This document shows, piece after piece, positions 7,947-16,049 of a stretch of DNA of 29,492 nt. How positions within the stretch are numbered: the stretch's first letter is position 1; each line of letters begins with the position of its first letter. The stretch covers positions 1 through 29,492 of the forward strand of contig JBQTIU010000084.1 of assembly GCA_052387815.1 (NCBI GenBank), in the 5' to 3' direction. The translations under genes were made by a program, and so were the position numbers. Source of the DNA: JBQTIU01 sp052387815 (lineage in GTDB: Bacteria; Pseudomonadota; Alphaproteobacteria; CACIAM-22H2). The notes below the pieces were generated by a model. That model was not told where the DNA came from. It was given only the letters and a program-made list of their open reading frames with translations, and did no database searches.

Positions 7947-9038
7947 ATGATCGTCGACTGCCATCACCACATCATCCAGCACTGGATCGGCGCCTGCGGC
8001 CACCCGACGCGGGACCTCCACGCCAAGTACTTGCAATGGTCGCTCGCCCGGACGGTCGCCAAGACCTTCCGCCAGCGTGACGGCGCACCCGCCGACACCC
8101 GGGCGCTTTACCGCCAGGGCGCCGCGTCGTGGCAGGACTTGAACGACGTCGACTTCCGCGTCGGCAAGTTCGGCCAGCTCGAGTTCACGGTCGAGGGCGA
8201 GGACTATTACATCCAGTACATGCCGGTCGGCATGCAGGAGATGCAGGCGCCGCCCGAACTCATGCTGGCGCAGATGACCTATGCCGGGGTCGACCGCTGC
8301 ATCCTCCAGGCGGGCGGCGCCTACGGCCGGATGAGCGACTTCAACGCCTTCGCTGCGCGCCAGTACGCGGACAAGGTGACCGGCCTCATGCATGTCGACG
8401 AGGCGATGGCCGGCTCGCCCGAAATGCTCGACGAGATCGACCGCGCCCACCGCGAGCTCGGCCTGCGCGGCATCTACTACAACCTCGACAGCTTCGCCCG
8501 CCACGGCTTCCGCTGGGGCCTCGACGACAAGCGGCTGGAGCCGTTCTGGGCGAAGCTCGACGCCCAGCGCATCGTCCTGTGCATCGAGCTCACCTCCGCG
8601 CCGAGCTATGACAGGGCCGGCTATATCGGACACCTGACGGCGCTCGGCCGGCAGCTCGGCCGTCATCCCAACATCCCCTGCCACCTCGCCATGGGCCCGC
8701 CGGTGCAGCACTTCGCCAACAACGGCAAGTGGGACTTCCCCGAGGAGGTGGCAAAGGTCTACCGCCGGGACAATTTCTGGATCGAAGTGATGTTTCCGAT
8801 CACCTGGGGCGGCGTCTGGGACTACCCCTATCGCGAGGCGCACCCGCTGATCCGCGACCTGCGCGACCAGGTGGGCGTCGAGAGACTCATGTGGGGCTCC
8901 GACATGCCGAACGTCGAGCGGTTCTGCACCTACCGGCAGTCGCTCGACTATGTCCGCAAGTATTGCGACTTCCTCTCGCCCCGCGAAATGGACCTCGTGC
9001 TGGGCGGCAACGCCGCCCGCCTCTACCACCTGTCATAG
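7947..9038 (+). CDS. Metal-dependent amidohydrolase (Amidohydrolase_2 family)
   Basis: A 363-residue TIM-barrel metal enzyme of the amidohydrolase superfamily, in the branch (PF04909) that includes decarboxylases and hydrolases of small carboxylates. The first strand carries VDCHHH (H6-H8), a variant of the usual HxH metal site. H246 (PCHLAMG) may supply the third-strand ligand, and D319 (MWGSDMPNVER) is the conserved C-terminal aspartate. A roughly 60-residue insertion rich in aromatic and acidic residues (about 60-110) sits early in the barrel and is unfamiliar to me. It follows dctM by 21 bases behind GGAGG, and the next gene begins 10 bases after its stop. It therefore very likely acts on the compound imported by the TRAP system. 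The reaction (hydrolysis or decarboxylation) cannot be decided. Confidence 0.82.
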   Translation: MIVDCHHHIIQHWIGACGHPTRDLHAKYLQWSLARTVAKTFRQRDGAPADTRALYRQGAASWQDLNDVDFRVGKFGQLEFTVEGEDYYIQYMPVGMQEMQAPPELMLAQMTYAGVDRCILQAGGAYGRMSDFNAFAARQYADKVTGLMHVDEAMAGSPEMLDEIDRAHRELGLRGIYYNLDSFARHGFRWGLDDKRLEPFWAKLDAQRIVLCIELTSAPSYDRAGYIGHLTALGRQLGRHPNIPCHLAMGPPVQHFANNGKWDFPEEVAKVYRRDNFWIEVMFPITWGGVWDYPYREAHPLIRDLRDQVGVERLMWGSDMPNVERFCTYRQSLDYVRKYCDFLSPREMDLVLGGNAARLYHLS

Positions 9039-9048
9039 GACTTCGCCG

Positions 9049-10275
9049 ATGTCGGACCTTTTCTCGAGGCTCGGCCTGCGCCGCATCGTCAATGTCTCCG
9101 GCACCGAAACCACCAAGGGCGCAAGCCCGGTCTGCCCGGAGGTCGTCGCCGCGGTCTCCGAGCTGGTCCCGAATTCGGTCGAGATGGCCGAGCTGCAAAG
9201 CGCCGCCTGCCAGGTCATCGCGCGCGCCATCGGCACCGAGGCCGGCTGCGTCACCAACTGCACCGCCGCCGGCATCGTCGTCGCGGTCGCGGCGTGCATG
9301 ACCGGCCGCGACCTGGCGCGCGCCGAGCGGCTTCCCGATACGACCGGGATGAAGAACGAAGTCATCCTCCAGAAGGGGCACAACGTCACCTACGGCGGCC
9401 ACATCGCCCAGAACGTGAGGCTGACCGGCGCGCGCGCGGTCGAGATCGGGGCGGCGACCGAGTGCGGCGCCTACCAGCTGCGCCACGCGATCGGGCCGCA
9501 AACCGCGGCCGGCCTCTACGTCGTCTCGCACCACACCGTGCAATCGGGCCTCATCGACCTCGGGACCTTCTGCGAGGTGTGCCATGAAGCGGGTGTGCCG
9601 GTGATCGTCGACGGCGCGGCCGAGCCCGACCCGCGCGCCTTCGTCGCCGCCGGCGCCGACCTCGTCGTCTTCAGCGCCCAGAAGGCCTTCGCCGGCTTCA
9701 CCGCCGGCATCATGGCCGGCAAGATGGGCCTCGTCCAGGCCTGCATGTACCAGGACAAGGGCATCGCCCGGCCGATGAAAGCGGCGAAGGAGAGCGTCGT
9801 CGCCTCCATCGCCGCGCTCGAGCGCTGGAGGAAGCTCGATCAGGCGAAGATCGCCCGCGAGCTCGATGCGCGCCTCCGGCGCGGCAGGGAGAAGGTCTCC
9901 CGGTTGCCGGGCCTCACGGTTTACCTCGACGTCGACGCCACCAGCCGGGCGTTCTCGCGCCTCCACGTCCACGTCGCGCCCGCGGAAGCGGGGCTCACCG
10001 CTTGCCAGCTGGCGGACTCGCTGTGGGCCAAGACGCCGTCGATCTTCGTGCGCTCGCTGATGGCCGACATCGGCCTCTTGCAGATCGACTTCCGGCGGGT
10101 GAGCGACCAGGTGGCCGACTGGGTGTGCGACAACATCGCCGACATCGTCACGGCGGCGCAGAAGGGCAACAAGCCGGCCGCCCTGTCGAACGCCCCGGCG
10201 CGCTCGCCCAACCTCGCCGATCTCACGATCGAAGGCCTGGAGAAGTGGCCGCTGCCGGTGAAGATCGAGATTTGA
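9049..10275 (+). CDS. SelA-like PLP-dependent enzyme
   Basis: A 408-residue fold-type I PLP enzyme related to L-seryl-tRNA(Sec) selenium transferase. The relatives outside selenocysteine synthesis act in sugar-amine and amino-acid breakdown (for example D-glucosaminate-6-phosphate ammonia-lyase). Visible landmarks are RRIVNVSGTETTKGASPVCPEV at the N-terminus, GCVTNCTAAGIVVAVAACMTG near 65-85, and VIVDGAAEP, where the aspartate should contact the PLP ring nitrogen. VFSAQKAFAGFTAG follows, with K212 the likely Schiff-base lysine. No tRNA(Sec), selB or selD is visible, so a role in selenocysteine synthesis is unlikely. A lyase or racemase acting on the TRAP substrate is the better guess. The ATG at 9049, just after the amidohydrolase stop, was preferred to an upstream in-frame start that would overlap it. 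Confidence 0.8.
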   Translation: MSDLFSRLGLRRIVNVSGTETTKGASPVCPEVVAAVSELVPNSVEMAELQSAACQVIARAIGTEAGCVTNCTAAGIVVAVAACMTGRDLARAERLPDTTGMKNEVILQKGHNVTYGGHIAQNVRLTGARAVEIGAATECGAYQLRHAIGPQTAAGLYVVSHHTVQSGLIDLGTFCEVCHEAGVPVIVDGAAEPDPRAFVAAGADLVVFSAQKAFAGFTAGIMAGKMGLVQACMYQDKGIARPMKAAKESVVASIAALERWRKLDQAKIARELDARLRRGREKVSRLPGLTVYLDVDATSRAFSRLHVHVAPAEAGLTACQLADSLWAKTPSIFVRSLMADIGLLQIDFRRVSDQVADWVCDNIADIVTAAQKGNKPAALSNAPARSPNLADLTIEGLEKWPLPVKIEI

Positions 10276-10291
10276 TTCGACGGAGGGAGCC

Positions 10292-11323
10292 ATGCCGGAA
10301 GGCGAGCGGTCGGGCAAACGCAAGCCGGTGAGGACGCGGGTCATCGCCGACGTCGATTTCGACCGCGCGGGCAAGCAGTTCGCGGCCTTGCGCCTGCCTT
10401 ACTCCCACAACGATTCCGCTTGGGGAACGGTCGCGATCCCAATCGTCGTCATCAACAACGGCAGCCGGCCGACCCTGATGCTCACCGCCGGCACGCACGG
10501 CGACGAGTACGAGGGCCAGATCGCGCTTCTCGACCTCGCGCGCGAGCTGCAACCGGGCGAGATGCGAGGCCGGCTGATCATCATCCCGGCGCTTCACCTG
10601 CCCGCCGCCCAGGCGGGAACGCGGCTGTCGCCGATCGACAATCGCGACCTCAACCGCACCTTCCCCGGCGATCCCGACGGCAGTTTCGCCTACATGCTGT
10701 CGCATTACGTCACCGAGGTCCTGCTGGCGCTCGCCGACGCCCATGTCGATCTGCACTCGGGCGGGCGGTCGCTCGACTGCCTGCCGTGCACCATGTCGCA
10801 CATCCTCGACGATCAGGCGGTCATGGACCGCACCGTCGTGCTTGCCAAGGCGTTCGGCGCCCCCTACCACGTGATGAACCGCGAGGTCGACGGCAGCCAT
10901 ACCTTCCTCGCCACGGCCGAACGCCTGGGCGTGCTGTCGATGTCGAGCGAGCTCGGCGGCGGCAACCGCGTCTCGCTGCGCGGGCTTGCCATCACCAAGC
11001 GCGGCGTGCACAACCTCTTGAAGCACTGCAAGATGATCGCGGGCGAGGCCGAGCCATTCGAAGCGCCGACCCGGATCATGCTGCTGCCCGACGCCGATTC
11101 CTATCACTTCGCGCCATGCGCGGGCATCTATCGCCCGTTCCACGCACTCGGCACATGGGTCAAGGCGGGCGAGGCCGCCGGCGCCATCTATTCGATCGAG
11201 GACCCGTCGCGGTCGCCGACGATCCTCGAATACCGCCGCTCCGGCATGCTGTGGACGACGCGCGGCCAGGGCCGCATCGCGGCGGGCGACTCCGCCGCCG
11301 TGGTGGTGAGCGAGCGCCAGTAG
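10292..11323 (+). CDS. Zinc-dependent deacylase (succinylglutamate desuccinylase/aspartoacylase family)
   Basis: A 343-residue metallo-carboxypeptidase-fold enzyme (M14/AstE-AspA type) that hydrolyses an N-acyl group from an amino acid or related amine. The zinc ligands are H69 and E72 (TAGTHGDEYEGQ) and H155 (VDLHSGG). IDNRDLNRTFPGDPDGS (about 112-128) carries the conserved substrate-binding Asn-Arg pair. The C-terminal beta domain ends IAAGDSAAVVVSER. In overall shape it resembles DoeB, the N-acetyl-diaminobutyrate deacetylase of ectoine breakdown, but no other ectoine gene is present. CGGAGGG lies directly before the ATG, 16 bases after the SelA-like gene. It is the last gene of the TRAP operon. 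With the amidohydrolase and PLP enzyme it suggests an N-acylated amino compound as substrate. Confidence 0.82.
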   Translation: MPEGERSGKRKPVRTRVIADVDFDRAGKQFAALRLPYSHNDSAWGTVAIPIVVINNGSRPTLMLTAGTHGDEYEGQIALLDLARELQPGEMRGRLIIIPALHLPAAQAGTRLSPIDNRDLNRTFPGDPDGSFAYMLSHYVTEVLLALADAHVDLHSGGRSLDCLPCTMSHILDDQAVMDRTVVLAKAFGAPYHVMNREVDGSHTFLATAERLGVLSMSSELGGGNRVSLRGLAITKRGVHNLLKHCKMIAGEAEPFEAPTRIMLLPDADSYHFAPCAGIYRPFHALGTWVKAGEAAGAIYSIEDPSRSPTILEYRRSGMLWTTRGQGRIAAGDSAAVVVSERQ

Positions 11324-11382
11324 GACCTCGACCCGACGGGGGCGCAAGCCTTCGATCGGCTCTCCACGAGGCCACCGCTCCG

Positions 11383-11391
11383 TGGTATAAT
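11383..11391 (+). promoter_or_regulatory. Extended -10 promoter for the DUF4242 gene
   Basis: TGG-TATAAT is a perfect -10 hexamer with the TGn extension, which can work without a -35 element; none is visible. It ends 58 bases before the ATG at 11450 and lies in the 126-base gap after the deacylase gene, so a new transcript probably begins here. Confidence 0.5.
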
Positions 11392-11449
11392 TCGGCGGTT
11401 TGCGGGGAGAAAACATGACGCTCGGGCCACGTCAGCCAGGGAGGACGCC

Positions 11450-11740
11450 ATGCACCGATATATCATCGAACGCGAGTTGCCGGCGATCGGCAGTGCCGAG
11501 CGCGAAGCGCTGAGAGCGGCGGCACAGAAATCGAACGAGACGCTCGCCCAACTCGGGCCGAAGATCCAATGGATCGAATCCTACGTCGCTGGCGACAAGA
11601 CGTTTTGTGTCTACCTGGCCGAGAACGAGGAGATCATCCGGGAGCACGCGCGCCGGAGCGGGTTCCCGGCCAACAAGATTACCGAGATCAGGAAGATGAT
11701 CGACCCGACGACCGCCGCGCCCGAGCCGGCGAAGCGCTGA
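11450..11740 (+). CDS. DUF4242-family small protein
   Basis: A 96-residue soluble protein with the DUF4242 pattern: MHRYIIEREL at the start, then a helix (EREALRAAAQKSNETLAQL), IQWIESYVAGDKTFCVYLAENEEIIREHARRSGFP and ITEIRKMIDPTT. DUF4242 proteins form a ferredoxin-like alpha/beta-barrel dimer; one Streptomyces member (SCO4226) is known to bind nickel. Nothing here proves metal binding: only one cysteine is present, and histidines are at residues 2 and about 66. A GGGAGG ribosome site precedes the ATG. A 32-codon open frame with its own GGGGAG site starts 35 bases upstream (11415-11513) and overlaps this start in another frame. It may act in handling a reactive metabolite or metal in the surrounding catabolic cluster, but that is inference. 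Confidence 0.75.
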   Translation: MHRYIIERELPAIGSAEREALRAAAQKSNETLAQLGPKIQWIESYVAGDKTFCVYLAENEEIIREHARRSGFPANKITEIRKMIDPTTAAPEPAKR

Positions 11741-11804
11741 GCGGCGGCTCGAACTCCGGGCGGCGTCGCGGCCGGCGGCCCGGTCGCGGCTGTAAATGGG
11801 CGCG

Positions 11805-11822
11805 GCGGCGGTCGGCCGCCGC
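11805..11822 (+). other. GC-rich hairpin in the leader of the alpha/beta hydrolase gene
   Basis: GCGGCGG (11805-11811) pairs with CCGCCGC (11816-11822) around a four-base loop, only eight bases before the AGGGAGG ribosome site. It has no T-run, so it is not a classic terminator. It could slow translation or protect the transcript end. In a genome this GC-rich, such stems also occur by chance. Confidence 0.3.
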
Positions 11823-11843
11823 TTCAGGATAGGGAGGAACCCC

Positions 11844-13826
11844 ATGAGGCTGAGTGTGGCTGCAATGGCCGGCGCGTGCATCACGCACCTTTGCGTCTCC
11901 GGCGCCGAGGCGAAAATCACGCAACTCAAGATCGACCGCGTCGAACCCTTCGCCGCGGGCATGGCCTTCGGTGACGCCGGCTCCTACGAGCGCGTTGCGG
12001 GCACGGCCAAGGGCGAGCTCGATCCGCGGGACCCGCGCAACGCCGTCATCGTCAACCTCGACCGCGCGCCGCGCAACCCCGGCGGCATGGTGGAGTACGA
12101 AGTCGACTTCTACCTGCTGCGCCCGGCGGATGCCGCCAAGGGCAACCGCAAGATCCTGTTCGACGTCACCAATCGCGGCCGCAAGTTCCTGCTGCACTGG
12201 CTGATGGACGCGCCGGCGCAGGCCGGGGCCGCCGTCAACGAGCCGGCCGAAGCGAAGGACGCCGGCAACGGGCTGTTTTTCCGCCACGGCTACCTCATGG
12301 CGTGGACCGGCTGGGACCCCGACGCGCCGCGGGCCAACAACGGCATGGCGATCAAGGTGCCGGTGGCGATGCTCGGCGCGAGCCCCGTCGTGCGCACGAT
12401 CCGCGACGAGCTCGTGTCCGGGACGCGGGGCGCGCCAGCCGACGTCTTCCGCCTGAGCTACGAGGCCGCGAACCTCGATCCCGCGCAGGCGAGACTGACC
12501 GTCCGCCGCAAGGAAGCCTATGGGCCGAGCGAAATACCGGCCGGCGGGTGGGCGTATGTGAATCCGCGCGCCATCCGTTTGCTGCCCGAGGGGACCCAGC
12601 CCGAGCCGGGGTCGCTCTACGATATGCGCTACCCGGCCAAGAATCCCCATGTGCTGGGCATCGGCTACGCCGCGACGCGCGATCTGGTGTCCTTCCTCCG
12701 CTACGAGTCGCGCGATGCGGCTGGCATCTCCAATCCGGCCGGCCCGGGCATCAAATCGGCGCTCGCCGTCGGCATCTCGCAGAGCGGGCGCTATTTGCGC
12801 GACCACGTCTCGCAAGGCTTCAACCAGGACGAATCCAAACGCAAGGTGTTCGACGGCGTCCTCGCGCATATCTCGGGCGTAGGGCGCGTGTTCATGAATG
12901 CCGAGTTCGGTCAGCCCGCGCGCACCAACACCCAGCACGAGGATCACTTCTATCCCGAAAACGAATTCCCGTTCTCCGCCGCGCGGTTCCACGACAAAGT
13001 GACGGGCAAAACCGGCGCGCTGTTGCGCGGCGACGGGTTCGACCCGCTGCTCATCGAGGTCAACACCTCGACCGAGTACTGGCAGAAGGGGGCCTCGCTC
13101 TTGCACACCGATCCCACGGGCCGGCACGACGCGGCCCTGCCGCAGACCGCCCGGGTGTACCTGATCGCCGGCACCCAGCACGGCGGCCGGGTCGGGCTGA
13201 CGAGCGCGGCCGGGCCGTGCGCCAATCCGCGCAACCCGCACAATCCCGCGCCGGCCCTTCGCGCCCTCCTGATCGCGCTCGACCAATGGGCGAACGAAGC
13301 CAAGGCGCCGCCGCCGAGCCGCGTGCCGACGATCGCGGCGGGCACTCTGGTCGCGCCCGATCGCACCGGCTTCCCGGCCATCCCGGGCACCCAGGTTGCC
13401 CGCGAGGTCAACCAGATCATGCTGTTCGGCGACTGGGTCGACCCCAAGCCAGACCCGAAAAAGGCCTATCGGGCGCTGGTCTCGAAAGTCGATGCCGACG
13501 GCAACGAAATCGCCGGCATCCGCCTCCCGGACATCGGCGTGCCCCTGGCGACCTATACCGGGTGGAATTTGTACAAGGCGCCGTTCCCGGACGGCGAGCT
13601 ATGCGACCGGGACGGCAGCCATCTGCCCTTTGCGCGCACCAGGGCCGAACGGACGGCCAAGGGCGACCCGCGTCCGGCGATCGCGGAGCGCTATGCGGAC
13701 CACGCCGATTACGTGACGAAAGTTGGCGCGGCTGCCGCCGAACTCGTCAAGGCCCGCCTGCTCCTGCAAGAGGACGCCGATCGCTACCTCGAGGCGGCGA
13801 AGGCAAGGAACCCGCTCCAGCCCTAA
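11844..13826 (+). CDS. Secreted alpha/beta hydrolase domain protein (Abhydrolase_10 type)
   Basis: A 660-residue exported protein. The signal peptide (RLSVAAMAGACITHLCVSGAEA) precedes KITQLKIDRVEPFAAGMAFGDAGSYERVAGTAKGELDP, the typical opening of the large alpha/beta hydrolase family PF20091. The nucleophile elbow is GISQSGRYLRD, with S312 the probable catalytic serine. Further blocks are GYLMAWTGWDPD, VYLIAGTQHGGR (H near 450, a catalytic candidate) and the C-terminal GWNLYKAPFPDGELCDRDGS. The start at 11844 is set by the signal peptide and a strong AGGGAGG site; an in-frame upstream start lacks both. The substrate is unknown; an ester or lactone in the periplasm is likely. Placed between the TRAP operon and the ABC importer, it could release the molecule one of them imports. 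Confidence 0.83.
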   Translation: MRLSVAAMAGACITHLCVSGAEAKITQLKIDRVEPFAAGMAFGDAGSYERVAGTAKGELDPRDPRNAVIVNLDRAPRNPGGMVEYEVDFYLLRPADAAKGNRKILFDVTNRGRKFLLHWLMDAPAQAGAAVNEPAEAKDAGNGLFFRHGYLMAWTGWDPDAPRANNGMAIKVPVAMLGASPVVRTIRDELVSGTRGAPADVFRLSYEAANLDPAQARLTVRRKEAYGPSEIPAGGWAYVNPRAIRLLPEGTQPEPGSLYDMRYPAKNPHVLGIGYAATRDLVSFLRYESRDAAGISNPAGPGIKSALAVGISQSGRYLRDHVSQGFNQDESKRKVFDGVLAHISGVGRVFMNAEFGQPARTNTQHEDHFYPENEFPFSAARFHDKVTGKTGALLRGDGFDPLLIEVNTSTEYWQKGASLLHTDPTGRHDAALPQTARVYLIAGTQHGGRVGLTSAAGPCANPRNPHNPAPALRALLIALDQWANEAKAPPPSRVPTIAAGTLVAPDRTGFPAIPGTQVAREVNQIMLFGDWVDPKPDPKKAYRALVSKVDADGNEIAGIRLPDIGVPLATYTGWNLYKAPFPDGELCDRDGSHLPFARTRAERTAKGDPRPAIAERYADHADYVTKVGAAAAELVKARLLLQEDADRYLEAAKARNPLQP

Positions 13827-13844
13827 GAGCCGGTCCGGTTTCGA

Positions 13845-13873
13845 TTGGGTCGGGAGGCGGATCGGCATATGAT
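13845..13873 (+). promoter_or_regulatory. Promoter of the branched-chain-type ABC transporter operon
   Basis: TTGGGT (13845-13850) and TATGAT (13868-13873) are separated by 17 bases, giving 3/6 and 5/6 consensus matches. They sit in the 102-base gap after the alpha/beta hydrolase gene, 55 bases before the binding-protein ATG. Confidence 0.42.
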
Positions 13874-13928
13874 TTCAAGCACACGCGTTCGGCCGGGGCC
13901 GGACGGTCCTGCAACAGGGAGAAAGCCA

Positions 13929-15074
13929 ATGACGAGAGCGGGCTGGTTCCTTGCAGCTTTGGCGGTGGCGGGGGCGGCGGCGAGCGTCGCGCCGGCCCAT
14001 GCTCAGCAGATCGATATCAATATCCCGGTGCTGGTGCCGATCACCGGCTTCCTGTCGCTCGAAGGGACGAGCCAGCGCAACGGCGCGCTGCTCGCCATTC
14101 GCAACGCGCCAACCGGAATCCGGGTGCGCCACGACGTCTCGGACACCGGCGTCGCACCGGAGACCGCGGTCAACGCGCTCGAGCGGGCGATCTCGGGCGG
14201 CAAGGTGACGGCGGTCGCCGCCTCGATGCTCGGCATCCAGATGCTCGCCATGCTACCGGTGGCGCTCGAGCACAAGGTCCCGCTGGTCACCGTCTCCGGC
14301 ACGGCGGCGATCACCGAGCGCAACAACCCTTATATTTTCCGCTTCTTCCCCGGCGACGCGGTGACCAAGGTCGCGCATGTGCGCTACGTCGTCGAAGAGC
14401 TCGGCAAGAGGCGCGTGGCGGTCATCTACCAGACCACCGCGTACGGCCAGAGCGGCCGCCAGTTCATCCGCGAGACCCTCAAGAAGTTCAACCTCGAGCC
14501 GGTGTTCGAGGAAGCGATCGAGGTCCAGGTGCGCGACATGTCGCCGGTCCTCGGCAAGGCGCGCGCCGCCGGCCCGGACGTGCTCGTCCTGCACCTGCAT
14601 TCGGGACCGACCGCGCTGGTGATCAAGCAGGCGGCGGCCATGAGCCTGGGGCTGCCGATCGTCGCCGGCTCGGCGATCCACCAGCCGCCGACCGTGGCGC
14701 TCTTGGAGCCCGGTGAGTTGCGCGGCGTGTGCGGCGAGACCAATGCCTCGCCGGTCTCCGGCGGCTCGCCCGAGATGGGCCGCTTCCTCGAGCAGTACCG
14801 GCGCGAGTTCAATTCCGAGCCGGACGGCTTCGCGCTCGGCCAGTACGACGCCATCAACATGGTCCTCGACGCCGCGGCCAAGGGGGCGCGCACCGCCGAT
14901 GACATTACCAAGGCACTCGCCGCCGCCACCTATCGCGGCCTCGCCATGACCTACAAGTCGGACGGCCGCGGCAACATGGCCCATTCGGCCGTGATCATCT
15001 GTTACGACGGAGGGAGCCGTATCCCGGCGGTCGCCAAGCGCTACGACAATATCACGGGGGTGTTGTCGAACTAG
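13929..15074 (+). CDS. ABC transporter substrate-binding protein (LivK/leucine-binding type)
   Basis: A 381-residue periplasmic type I binding protein. The signal peptide is TRAGWFLAALAVAGAAASVAPAHAQQ. The mature fold starts INIPVLVPITGFLSLEGTSQRNGALLAIRN and continues with RHDVSDTGVAPETAVNALERAISGGKVTAV. The strand-turn VPLVTVSGTAAITERNNPYIFRFFPGD (about 118-145) carries ligand-contact positions of this family. The second lobe has RRVAVIYQTTAYGQSGRQFI and PDGFALGQYDAINMVLDAAAKG. The ligand could be an amino acid, an aromatic acid or an amide; sequence alone does not say. The first ATG of the open frame lies upstream, but 13929 gives the signal peptide and follows AGGGAGAAA. It heads an operon with permease, permease-ATPase and ATPase genes. 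Confidence 0.88.
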   Translation: MTRAGWFLAALAVAGAAASVAPAHAQQIDINIPVLVPITGFLSLEGTSQRNGALLAIRNAPTGIRVRHDVSDTGVAPETAVNALERAISGGKVTAVAASMLGIQMLAMLPVALEHKVPLVTVSGTAAITERNNPYIFRFFPGDAVTKVAHVRYVVEELGKRRVAVIYQTTAYGQSGRQFIRETLKKFNLEPVFEEAIEVQVRDMSPVLGKARAAGPDVLVLHLHSGPTALVIKQAAAMSLGLPIVAGSAIHQPPTVALLEPGELRGVCGETNASPVSGGSPEMGRFLEQYRREFNSEPDGFALGQYDAINMVLDAAAKGARTADDITKALAAATYRGLAMTYKSDGRGNMAHSAVIICYDGGSRIPAVAKRYDNITGVLSN

Positions 15075-15140
15075 CTCATCGGCGGGAGGCCGTGATCCGC
15101 CCTCGAGCGCGGCAGCCGGCGGGCGCGTCTTAGCCGGCCC

Positions 15141-16049
15141 GTGCTCCAGCTCCTGCTCAACGCCATCGCGCTCGGCGCTGCCTATGCGCTGCTGGCGCTG
15201 GGGTTCGTGCTGATCCTCAACGCCACCAGCGCGGTCAACTTCGCCCAGGGCGACATGGTGATGGCGGGCGGCTTCGCGGGCGTGGCGCTGGCGACGCTCC
15301 TGCCGGTGCCGGGCATCGTGCTTTTGCCCCTCGTCATCGTCCTCATCGTCGCACTCGGGCTTGTGGCTTCGCTGGTCGCCTATTTTCCCCTCAAGAGCCG
15401 GCCGCCGGTTTCGGTGTTCATCTCGACGATCGCGCTCGGCATCATGTTGCAGAACGCGGCCAACGCGATCTTCGGCGCCGAGCCCAGGGCGACGCCGCCG
15501 TTGTTCGCCGGCGGTTCCTTCAGGATCGGCGACATCGTCGTCAATCGCCAGGCGGTCGCGGTGGTCGCCGTGGCGGCCCTGCTCATCGCCGGCCAGCACC
15601 TGTTGTTCACCCGGACGCGGCTCGGCCGGCAGTTGCGGGCGACCGCCCAGGATCGGCCGATGGCCGAGGCGGTCGGCATCAACGTCAACGCGATGATCGC
15701 CTTGACGTTCGGTCTCGGCTCGGCGCTCGCCGGGGCGGCCGGGCTCCTGCTTGCGAATACCTTCTTCATCACCCCCACCGACGGCACCAACTACATCATC
15801 AAGGCCTACATCGCGGTCGTCATCGGCGGCTGGGGGAGCATCGCCGGCGCGGTCGCCGGCGCCCTGCTGATCGCCCTGTTCGAAGTGATCTTCCCGGCCC
15901 TGCCGATCGTCGTCCCCGGCCTCGCGACGCTGCCGGGGGTGTTGTTCTCGCAGACCACGGCGACGATCATTCTTTATCTCGCCTTGCTGGCGATCCTGTT
16001 CGTCCGGCCCCAGGGCCTGTTCGGCGAGGTCGTGCAGCGGCGCGCATGA
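15141..16049 (+). CDS. livH: Branched-chain-type ABC transporter permease, LivH type
   Basis: A 302-residue inner-membrane permease with about eight transmembrane helices. The LivH opening LLNAIALGAAYALLALGFVLILNATSAVNFAQGDMVMAGGF is clear. The cytoplasmic coupling loop near 160-190 (TRLGRQLRATAQDRPMAEAVGINVN) contacts the ATPase. The C-terminal AYIAVVIGGWGSIAGAVAGALLIALFE is typical of LivH proteins. The start is GTG at 15141, chosen because the family begins right there, although no good ribosome site precedes it. It follows the binding protein by 66 bases, and its stop overlaps the next start (ATGA). Confidence 0.9.
   Translation: MLQLLLNAIALGAAYALLALGFVLILNATSAVNFAQGDMVMAGGFAGVALATLLPVPGIVLLPLVIVLIVALGLVASLVAYFPLKSRPPVSVFISTIALGIMLQNAANAIFGAEPRATPPLFAGGSFRIGDIVVNRQAVAVVAVAALLIAGQHLLFTRTRLGRQLRATAQDRPMAEAVGINVNAMIALTFGLGSALAGAAGLLLANTFFITPTDGTNYIIKAYIAVVIGGWGSIAGAVAGALLIALFEVIFPALPIVVPGLATLPGVLFSQTTATIILYLALLAILFVRPQGLFGEVVQRRA

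Noticed and set aside
7419..9029. A 536-codon minus-strand open frame opposite dctM and the amidohydrolase
   Set aside because: It spans two real genes on the other strand and has the Asp/His/Arg-rich composition of a shadow frame.
9049..10275. Selenocysteine synthase function for the SelA-like gene
   Set aside because: No selB, selD or tRNA(Sec) is present and the gene sits in a catabolic operon; non-Sec SelA relatives fit better.
12302..14716. An 804-codon plus-strand frame through the alpha/beta hydrolase and binding-protein genes
   Set aside because: It crosses a stop, a promoter and a start of two well-recognised genes in another frame; it is Arg-rich and without domains.
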